Shown here piece by piece: positions 41,628 to 49,423 of a stretch of 51,087 nt of DNA (positions are counted from its first letter, which is position 1; every line of letters begins with the position of its first letter). Source of the stretch: Basidiobolus meristosporus CBS 931.73 (taxonomy: Eukaryota; Basidiobolomycota; Basidiobolomycetes; Basidiobolales; Basidiobolaceae); assembly GCA_002104905.1 (NCBI GenBank), contig MCFE01000634.1, positions 1 to 51,087 on the forward strand. Reading direction: 5' to 3'. The notes beneath the pieces were generated by a model that worked only from the letters and a program-made list of their open reading frames with translations, did not search any database and was not told where the DNA came from. Made by a program: the position numbers and the translations under genes.

Positions 41628-41975
41628 TGTTGTAAGAGTCTTGGAAATATTGGAAGTGATTGGGAGAATAAGATGATTATTTGATTTTCACTCAATAATA
41701 TATTGAATGAAAAGTAGTGTTTATACTTTTACATAGTCTAGGCCTAACAACCATATTGAATAGGTTAAGGAAGGCCCCAGGAGCATGTGTGCAAAGCTTG
41801 GGGCTGTTTGCACAACTTAGAGAATTTTCACTAAAATACCAGATACACAAATCATGAAAATTCTTAAAGTTGCTCCCAACAAGGAATTTAGTCAGTTCTC
41901 TACAAGATTTGTAGGTAATGCTCTAAGTGACTAGCTTAGGTGAGTACTTAGATAGAGCTACTAACTTTTACAACA
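41628..41975 (-). repeat. 5' LTR of copia-E
   Basis: 348 bp. The central part holds a rearranged stretch near 41820-41880 where a segment reads in both orientations (AGAATTTTCA... and ...TGAAAATTCT), unlike the other LTRs. Confidence 0.83.
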
Positions 41976-42211
41976 AAAATAGGTGGCTTCCTCAACAGCT
42001 TGTCATAAGTAGGGCTGAAAGCTTGAGAAGAGTGGCACAGAGACATCAAGTAGCCAGAACAGTGAAAGTAAGGGACAAGTAGGCAGAAACAGATGCAGCA
42101 GTGCTTAATTTATTAAGAAAAAAAGGTAGCTCAATACAAAGAGTGCTCAGTCAAAGGAGCAGTTAAAGCTGGCAGTGATAAAAGCCCATGACCTTTTCAA
42201 GAGCCTGTTGC
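41976..42211 (+). pseudogene. Transposon ORF2 repeat-region fragment (T9, left part)
   Basis: Aligns with one tandem unit of ORF2 (GGCTTCCTCAACAGCTTG, AGTAGGGCTGAAAGC, CAAGTAGCCAGAACAGTG, GCAGAAACAGATGCA) up to GAGCCTGTTG. The right part of the same ORF2 follows copia-F at 44651. No frame. Confidence 0.65.
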
Positions 42212-42560
42212 TGTTATGAAAATTTGTAATTCCACCTTCTTATTCATCTAATTTAGTCACTTAGATCATTACCTTCAAATCCTAGGGAATACTGACCAAA
42301 TTCCTTGTCAGGATTTACTTTGAATATTTTCACCAAAATACCAGGTACCCAGAATAGGAAAATTCTCAAGGTTGTCCAAACAGCCCCAAACTTTGCACAC
42401 ATGTTCTTGAAATCTTTCTTAACCTATTTTTTATATTTTTTATGCCAAGACTATGTAAAAATATGCATATCACTTTTACATATAATAAACTATTAAGTGA
42501 AAGCCACATAATCTACTTGTCCTTCCAATCACTTCCAATAACTCCAAGACTCTTACAACA
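42212..42560 (+). repeat. 5' LTR of copia-F
   Basis: 349 bp; start mutated to TGTTATGAAA, end TCTTACAACA. Confidence 0.9.
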
Positions 42561-42564
42561 TGCT

Positions 42565-43376
42565 ATGAGCCCCAGGCTGTCATTATCAGCAATGTCTACT
42601 ACTGCCATTACTGGAATTTTCCCTCTGCTGAAAGGTTGGATGGATTTAAGTACAAAGTGTGGAAGGTGAAGATGAAGATGCTGCTGCAAGAAAGAGGTCT
42701 TTAGGATATTGTCATTGTAAAAGAATGCCCTCTGAAAAATATGGGAGAGGATTCCTTGAAGTACCAGAAGAAAGTACAAAGTGCCTTTAACTGCATTTGC
42801 CTTAATGTCAAAGACAAATTGATAATTCAATGCTCAAGAGCAAAAACAGCAAAGAATGCCTGAAAGGCATTGAAAGACTCCTACCAGTCATCTTCAGCTG
42901 CTAAGAAACTGTAACTATGACAAAACTCTTTACTACAAGGATGCAGCCAGGAGAAGAAATGAAAAATTTATTTAACAGAAATACCTTGCTGGTGGATGAG
43001 ATAAGATCTGTGGGTGTACCAGCTACTGATGAGGATGTGATAGTTACCATCCTGAATAGCCTGATGGACATGTTTCAGGGCCTTGTATCAGCCCTAGAGT
43101 CCAGAACTGAAGATTTGACCTTAAATTATGTATATGAAAAGCTCCAGGATGAAGAATTCACAAAATCAAGCCCCAATAAGGAAGGGCAAAAGGCTTTAAT
43201 AAGCAGCAATGACCAACAAAGGAGGTACCTAAGATCCTACAAAGGCAACAGAAACCTGCTTTGCAATGACTGCAAAAGGGAAGGACACACTTAAGACCAG
43301 TTTCTTGAAAAGAGTGATAATCAGCAAAAGAAGCCGGAATATGGAAACATTGCAACAACTGAAGATAGAGTATTCA
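42565..43376 (+). pseudogene. gag: Copia-F gag
   Basis: Starts with ATGAGCCCC in the primer-binding site. The N-terminal third is readable (PRLSLSAMSTTAITGIF) but shifted near 42620. The frame 42917-43294 (125 codons) covers GEEMKNLFNRNTLLVDEIRS, IVTILNSLMDMFQGLVSAL and the start of the zinc knuckle CNDCKREGH, which is followed by a TAA, and the last Cys is replaced. Downstream the reading is in frame with protease (EDRVFISVLNTTTEKESQT), supporting an original gag-pol fusion. Confidence 0.83.
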
Positions 43377-43746
43377 TATCTGTGCTAAATACAACTACAG
43401 AAAAGGAATCTCAGACATGATATATTGACTCTGGAGCATCTCAACACTTTACAAACCAAAGCAAACTTTTTACCCAATACCAAGAAATCCCAATTAAGAG
43501 GTTTTCATGGGTGACAATAGAACACTTGATGCAGTGGGAGAAGGAACTATCCAAGTAAACCTTAGAAGCAATGACAGAAGCCATACACTGACTTTTAAAG
43601 AAGTACTTAATGTACCAGAAATAGCTACAAACCTACTATCTGTAACCAAGGCCACAGCAGAAGAACGCAGTTTCAGCTTTGACAATTCTGGATGCAGGTT
43701 CACTGATCAAAATGGTGCTCATTTTGCTTTACATATCAGAGAGTAG
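43377..43746 (+). pseudogene. Copia-F protease
   Basis: The D-S-G site ([11 protein letters not shown]) is intact near 43420-43452 but preceded by a TGA where A and G have TGG for the Trp. After a one-base shift the frame 43507-43746 (79 codons) carries [36 protein letters not shown] and DNSGCRFTDQNGAHFAL. Confidence 0.83.
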
Positions 43747-43749
43747 AAT

Positions 43750-44650
43750 GTGTATAAGTTAGCTTATATTCCATCATTTCTTGAAGCCAATATAACTAAC
43801 TTAAATGAAGAAACACCAATGCCTTGGCACAGGAAATTTAGGTACATCAATTTTGATTATTTGCTCAAGATGATCAGAGTTCAGTTAATTTCCGGAGTAA
43901 AAACTGATCCCCCAGCTAGTTTGGAGCACTGTGAAGCCTGCATATATGGGAAGCAAGCCAGACAACTGTTCAAGAGCTCTGAGCTAATCAAAACTAAGAA
44001 AAAATTAGATCTAATTCACTCATATCTGTGTGGACCTACACAAAATTTATTCTTAGGTGGGATGAAGTATTTAGTCACTTTTATTGATGATTACACAAGA
44101 TACACATGGGTTTACCTCATGGAGAGAAAGAAAGAAGCTCTGTCTAAGCTCAGGGAGTTTGAAGCCATGGTGGAGAGAGAAACTGGTTAAAAAATCAAGA
44201 AAATACGCTCTGACAATGGTGGAGAATATACCTCAAAACTCTTCATCCACTTCTGCAAGATTCATGGGATAAAGCAAGAGACTACTGTACCTTACTCCCC
44301 ACAGCAAAATGTAGTTGCAGAACATGCAAACAGACCAATAATTGATATGGCAAGATTTATGAACCATAATCAAAAATTATCCTATGATTATTGGGTGGAA
44401 TCAGTTACCTCAGCTGTATACCTTAAAGATAGGAGTTATAGCAGAATACTTTGTGATTCTATTCCATTTGAAGCATGGTATAGATACAGACCAAGTGCAG
44501 AATATCTAAGAATGTTTGGACTCTACAATACCAAAGCAAAGAAGCTGGTCAAGTCCATGGATGTGTTGTTGGATGAAAATTCAAAATTTTTGCCAAAAAT
44601 GACATCAGATGATGACAAAAATTTGATCTCAAGTCTGCTAATTGTCAGGA
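43750..44650 (+). pseudogene. Copia-F integrase
   Basis: 43750-44190 (146 codons): EETPMPWHRKFRYINFDYL (His part of the zinc site, one His changed to Tyr), CEACIYGKQARQLF (Cys pair), LIHSYLCGPTQNL, where the first catalytic Asp of SDLCGP has become Tyr, and [15 protein letters not shown]. The second Asp (SDNGGEYTS) is intact near 44210-44240 and the Glu region near 44310 reads QQNVVAEH. 44347-44650 covers DYWVESVTSAVYLKDRS to the linker, with the FLGY block deleted. Inactive on several counts. Confidence 0.85.
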
Positions 44651-45570
44651 TTGAGTCCCATCATAGACAAGAAGAATCAACAATAATACACCAGCTATTC
44701 TCAGAAGAGATGGTGGTGCAGCCAGTTGAGCCACACTGCAGCAAGGTAGTTGAGCTTTTGGAGAAAGTCAATATGTCTACCACAACCTCTGCATTCTCTG
44801 TTGCAGAGTGGATATCCTTCCAACAGACAAAGCCACAACATCAAGAGCTTAAATGACGATCATAATGCCTACAGTAGAATTTGGAATATTACTAGGCACA
44901 CCAAGCACTTCCAACACCACTTCAAGAGTGGTGCTTAACAAAATGCACTTGAATAATGCAATGATTTATTGCAATGACTGGCAGATGTGGTGCTAGGCCT
45001 TGTAGTGCAGGCTGAAGACCAGGACATATGGGAACCAGTGAATGAACAATGGCATAAAGCTGTACAGTTCCCATCAAAGTGATGGAAAAGGGCATTACAA
45101 CCAAAATACTTATTGAATACAGGATTTTAATGGAATTGCTTGTTGAGTGTGTGGTTGGGCTCAGTGATACTGTTGGGTATAGGGACTTGTATAGGTCAGT
45201 ACAATCAGCAGTTAAATAGAGACTGAAATTTCAACTGATATAGAGCAATTTGTGTGCATGAAAAGTAAGAGCATTGGCCTAGTCAGGAAGTAAGGAGTGT
45301 GAAAAAAAGGCAACACTCAATCAATGTACAGAAATGTAGGAGGTGAGGGAGCATCTAGGATCCAAAAGTGAGAGAATTGGTAGAGAACCAATCCAAAGCC
45401 ACTTCTGTAATGTTGTGACAAAAAGTTTTGACCTAGGTTTTTGTGAAATCTGAGGTGCAATTTTTTCTAAACTATCTTTGTAGGGTGTCTTAATTGCATC
45501 AATACCTCCTAATCATGGAATTCAATTTTGTGACAGCCTTTTGATGGGATCATCACAATTATCTTCATAG
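44651..45570 (+). pseudogene. ORF2 C-terminal fragment and tail (T9, right part)
   Basis: The frame continuing to 44856 reads MVVQPVEPHCSKVVELLEKV and NMSTTTSAF, the C-terminal block of ORF2 (compare 19390-19600). The tail follows to 45570: GATTTATTGCAATGACTGG, GGTTTTTGTGAAATC, CCTTTTGATGGGATCATC and the end ATTATCTTCATAGGG. The sequence 45000-45115 is tail specific to this copy. Confidence 0.68.
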
Positions 45571-46083
45571 GGTTCAGGATGATATCATATCCAAAAGCTT
45601 GTCTTACAGTCAATTGGGGCCATATTCATACATATAAAAATACATTTCATTGTTGATCTGAACCCTCAGTTGCTAGACATATGCAACTTTTTTTGGTAGT
45701 GATAGTGCACCAACATACTATATTTCTTGACATATTTACATGCCAGTTCAAAAGACTCATCTTCATAAGTCATTTGAATAGTTACTGCAAGCATCTTTTG
45801 AAGGCAAGGCCTTCTTCTCCATAGCAAAATCCTCATAAACACAGTTTATTAGCAGCAGTAGTCATCTTTAACTTTTAGCAGAACAAAAGTGCCAAAAGTC
45901 TATCCCCAGACCAGCAGAAATAGATCCAGAGCAAAGTAGGCACCAAGAGGAGAGTAAGCTTGGGCTCATAACCTGTTGCAATATTCTGAGGAGTATTGGA
46001 GATGTGGAGAGCTATAGGATTTACATGTTGATGACTTGTAAATATATTGATCAAAAGTATGGTGTCTATACTTTTGGTAAAGT
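45571..46083 (-). pseudogene. Divergent copia relic (gag region, primer site, partial LTR)
   Basis: Minus strand. 45974-46083 is the start of an LTR (TGTTGCAATATTCTGAGG...) that resembles but clearly differs from the main copia LTR and is cut by the LTR of copia-G. Next to it, GGGCTCATAACC (45962-45973) is the same anticodon-arm primer-binding site. The gag that would follow is unrecognisable except for weak alignment of its first 80 bases with the main family. Minus-strand frames such as TYEDESFELACKYVKKYSM (near 45760-45710) are unassigned. Confidence 0.5.
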
Positions 46084-46431
46084 TGTTGTATAAATTTGTA
46101 TTTCCACCTGAATATTCACCCAACTTAGTCACTTAGATCATCACCTTCAAATCCTAGAGAATACTGACCAAAATTCCTTGTTAGGATTTACTTTGAATAT
46201 TTTCACCAAAACACCAGGTACCCAGAACATGAAAATTCTCAAACTTGTCCAATCAGCCCCAAACTTTGCACACATGTTCTTGAAACCTTTCTTAACCTAT
46301 TCTATGTATTTTTTATGCCAAGACCAGGTAAAAGTATAAATACTACTTTATTTCAATAAATCATGAAGTGAAAACCACATAATCTACTTGTTCTCCCAAT
46401 CACTTCCAATAGCTCCAAGACTCTTACAACA
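46084..46431 (+). repeat. 5' LTR of copia-G
   Basis: 348 bp, TGTTGTATAA...CTTACAACA, with TATA-like AGTATAAATACTAC near 46334 and AATAAATC near 46356. Confidence 0.92.
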
Positions 46432-46435
46432 GGTT

Positions 46436-47250
46436 ATGAACCCTGAGCTGTCACTCTCTGCAATGTCTACTACTGCTATTACTGGAATTTTCCCTCTGCT
46501 GAAAAGTTGGATGGATTTAAGTACCAAGTGTGGAAGATGAAGATGAAGATGCTGCTACAAGAAAGAGGCCTTAGGGATATTGTCATGGGAGAAGAATGCC
46601 CTCCTAAAAACGTGGGATAGGAAGCCTTAGAGTACCAGAAGAAAGAACAAAGTGCCTTTAACTGCATTTGCCTTAATGTCAAGGACAAATTGCTAATTCA
46701 GTGCTCAAGAGCAAAAACAACAAAGAATGCCTGGAAGGCATTAGAAGACACCTACCAGTCATGCTCAGCTGCTAAGAAAATGTATCTGAGACAAAATTCT
46801 TTACTACAAAGATGCTGCCAGGAGAAGAAATGAAAAATCTAATTAACAGAATTACCCTGCTGGTAAATGAGATGGAATCTGTGGGTGTACTAACTACTGA
46901 TGAGGATGTGATAGTTACCATCCTGAATAGCTTTACAGACAAGTTTCAGGGCCTTGTATCAGCCCTAGAGTCCAGAACTGAAGATTTGACCTAAAATTAT
47001 GTATATGGAAGGCCCCTGGATGAAGAATTAAGAAAATCAACCGCCAATAACAAGGAAGAAGAAAATGCTTTAAGAAGCTATGATAACCAACAAAGGAGGT
47101 ACCTAAGACCCTACAAAGGCAACAGCAACCTGTTTTGTAACTACTGCAAAAGGAAATGACACACATTAGACCGGTGTCTCAAAAAGAAAGATAATCAGCA
47201 AAAGAAGCCTGAATATGGAAATGCTGCAACAACTGAAGATAGACTATTCA
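46436..47250 (+). pseudogene. gag: Copia-G gag
   Basis: The ATG at 46436 lies in the primer-binding site (reading MNPELSLSAMSTTAITGIF). A one-base loss near 46495 and a TAG near 46618 break the frame. The open part 46812-46994 has MLPGEEMKNLINRITLLVNE and SALESRTEDLT, ended by TAA. The zinc knuckle near 47135-47178 keeps all four ligands (CNYC, H, C) but has a TGA in place of the Gly codon before the His. Confidence 0.83.
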
Positions 47251-47660
47251 CTAAATATGACCACAAACAAGGATTCTCAGACGTGGTATATTGACTCTGG
47301 AGCTTCTCAACACTTTACACACCAAAAAGAACTTTTTACCCAATATCAAGAAATTCCAATTAAGAAGGTTTTCATGGGTGACAATAGAACACTTGATGCA
47401 GTAGGAGAAGGAACTATCCAAGTAAACCTTAGATGCAGTGAAGGAAGCCATACACTGACCTTTAAAGAAGTACTCTATGTACCAGAAATAGTTATTCACT
47501 CAGATGTGTGTGGACCTATGCAAAATTTATCCTTAGGCGGGATGAAGTATTTAATCACTTTTATTGATGATTATACAAGATACACATAGTTCTACTTCAT
47601 GGAGAGAAAGGAAGAAGCTCTGTCTAAGTTCAGGGAATTTAAAGCCATGGTGCAGAGAGA
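47215..47660 (+). pseudogene. Copia-G protease joined to integrase core by deletion
   Basis: The frame 47215-47589 (124 codons) reads [36 protein letters not shown], then [10 protein letters not shown] and immediately [20 protein letters not shown] and [10 protein letters not shown]. Compared with F (43620-44030), about 400 bp are missing at about 47490: the protease end and the whole HHCC zinc segment. The join is in frame, so the protease body runs straight into the integrase core with its first Asp. Stop codons follow (TAG at 47587-47589). Confidence 0.85.
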
Positions 47661-48304
47661 AACTGGTTAAAAAATCAAGAAAATACACTCTGACAATAGT
47701 GGAGAATATACCTCAAAACTCTTCATCCACTTCTGCAAAATTCATGGGATAAAGCAAGAGACTACTGTACCATACTCCCCACAGCAAAATGGAGTAGCAG
47801 AACATGCTAACAGACCAATAATTGATATGGCAAGATCTATAATCCATGATCAAAAATTTTCCTATGATTTTTGGCCGGGATCAGTTGCCACTGCTGTATA
47901 TCTAAAAAACAGGAGTTAAAACAGAATACTTTATGACTCTACTCCATTTGAAGCATGGTATGGATACAGACCAAGTGCAGAACATCTAAGAATATTTGGG
48001 TGTACAGCATATGCCAAGAAACTGCCCGGAAATCAGTCAAAATTTGAGCCAAAAAGTGTAAAATGCATATTTTTGGGCTACTGCAATGAGAGTAAGGCAT
48101 ACAGACTCTACAATACAGAGGCAAAGAAGCTGATCAAGTCCAGGGATGTGTTGTTTGATGAAAGTTCCAAATTTTCACAAAAATGACATCAGATGATGAC
48201 AAAAATTTGGTCTCAGGTCCCCCAGTTGTCAGGATTGAATCAGAGCAAAACAATGAAAATTTTTTCACTCCAGGGGACTCTACAACCGTGGTTCAGCAGA
48301 ATCA
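47661..48304 (+). pseudogene. Copia-G integrase core end and C-terminal domain
   Basis: Homology covers the second Asp (SDNSGEYTS near 47690-47715), the Glu region (QQNGVAEHANR near 47785-47815), DFW..SVATAVYL, FGCTAYAKKLPGNQS and FLGYCNESKAYRLYN (near 48070-48110), then the linker. Stops at several points (for example TAA near 47917 and TGA near 48184). Confidence 0.82.
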
Positions 48305-49062
48305 GTGCCCAGGAATATCCCAGAAGTGATCATTCCAGTATCAAATGCCCGGAGATCCAATTCAACAAGAATTAGCCCAAATTACTATATCAATGAGGGT
48401 ACAAACTTGGCCTATGCCTATTCAGTCCATATTGATGAACCCCAGACTGTAAAAGAGGCCCTAAATAGCCCTCAGATGAAGTTTTGGAGATCTGCAATGA
48501 CTGAGGAATATCAGGCCCTGATGGAAAATCAAACTTGGAACTTAGTCAAATTACCAATCAACCAAAAATCAATTGGATGCAGATGGGTCTTCAAGACAAA
48601 ATACAAGGCTGATGGTACAATTGAAAGATACAAAGCAAGACTTGTAGCCAAAGGATACTCTCAAACAAAAGGACTTGACTATACTGAGACCTTTGCACCG
48701 GTAGCCAAGTTTAATTCCATCAGATTAATATTGGCTATTGCAGCCAAATATAAGTTTTTTATTCATCAAATAGATGTAAAAACTGCATTTTTGAATGAAG
48801 AACTTGATGAGGATGTGTATATGGACCAGCCTGATGGGTTTGTTGACCAAGATAACCCCCATTTGGTCTGCAAGCTTAAAAAGTCACTATATGGTCTCAA
48901 ACAATCACCAAGAGCCTGGAATTGCAAGAAAGACTCTTATTTGGAATCTTTGAGTTTCCAAAGGAGTAATGCTGACTATAGTATATACTATAAGCCAGAT
49001 GATAGCAAATCCAGGTCTATTAGCTCTATATTTGGAAGATCTTATTATAGCTGCCAATAACC
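48305..49062 (+). pseudogene. Copia-G reverse transcriptase, cut by copia-H LTR
   Basis: The longest frame of G, 48305-49060 (251 codons): the linker (TRISPNYYINEGTNLAYAYS), GCRWVFKTKYKADGTIERYK, the first catalytic Asp in FFIHQIDVKTAFLNEELDED, PDGFVDQDNPHLVCKLKKS, LYGLKQSPRAWNCKKDSYLE. A small shift near 48998 changes the last part, so the YVDD box near 49025-49040 is out of frame. RT then ends in the LTR of H. Confidence 0.88.
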
Positions 49063-49412
49063 TGTTGTAAGAGTCTTGGAGATATTGGAAGTGATTTGGA
49101 GAACAAGTAGATTATGTGGTTTTCACTTAATGATTTATTGAATGTAAAAGTAGTATTTATACTTTTACATGGTCTTGGCATTACAAACACGTAGAATAGG
49201 TTAAGGAAGGTCCCAAGAACATGTGTGCAAAGTTTGGGGCTGTTTGGACAACTTTGAGAATTTTCATGTTCTGGTTTCCTGGTATTTTGGTGAAAATATT
49301 CTAAGTAAATCCTGACAAGGAATTTGGTCAGTATTCTCTAGGATTTGAAGGTAATGATCTAAGTGACTAAGTTAGGTGAATATTTAGGTGGAAAATACGA
49401 ATTTTTACAACA
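49063..49412 (-). repeat. 3' LTR of copia-H
   Basis: 350 bp with intact ends (TGTTGTAAGA...TTTACAACA in plus reading). Confidence 0.93.
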
Positions 49413-49423
49413 CTACCACTCAG

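Larger units (their letters stand above)
40736..41975 (-). mobile_element. Copia-E, 5' part only (LTR, gag, start of protease)
   Basis: Minus strand: LTR 41628-41975 (ends TGTTGTAAG/TTACAACA), primer-binding site 41616-41627, gag, and the start of protease with the D-S-G region near 40750-40765. The protease is cut exactly at the end of T8, as if T8 had jumped into it; the rest of pol is not found beyond T8's other end. Confidence 0.85.
42212..44650 (+). mobile_element. Copia-F, 5' half, nested in ORF2 of T9
   Basis: LTR 42212-42560, primer-binding site 42561-42572, gag, protease and integrase, stopping in the linker before RT at about 44650, where ORF2 resumes. The 3' half and right LTR were lost by a deletion joining the linker to ORF2. 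Within the integrase about 120 bp are missing at 44519-44520. Confidence 0.85.
46084..49062 (+). mobile_element. Copia-G, 5' LTR to mid-RT, interrupted by copia-H
   Basis: LTR 46084-46431, primer-binding site 46432-46443, gag, protease, integrase, and RT up to the residues just after the YVDD region, where the LTR of the reverse copia-H begins (49063). The remainder of G, if present, lies beyond the right edge. The RT sequence is very close to that of H. Confidence 0.88.

Noticed and set aside
45571-45800. Minus-strand residues FELACKYVKK, then after a shift FYMYEYG, look a little like an acyl-CoA-binding domain
   Set aside because: The match is short, needs two frame changes, lacks the YKQAT.G core, and the segment directly abuts a retroelement primer-binding site and LTR, so a divergent gag leader is the simpler reading.
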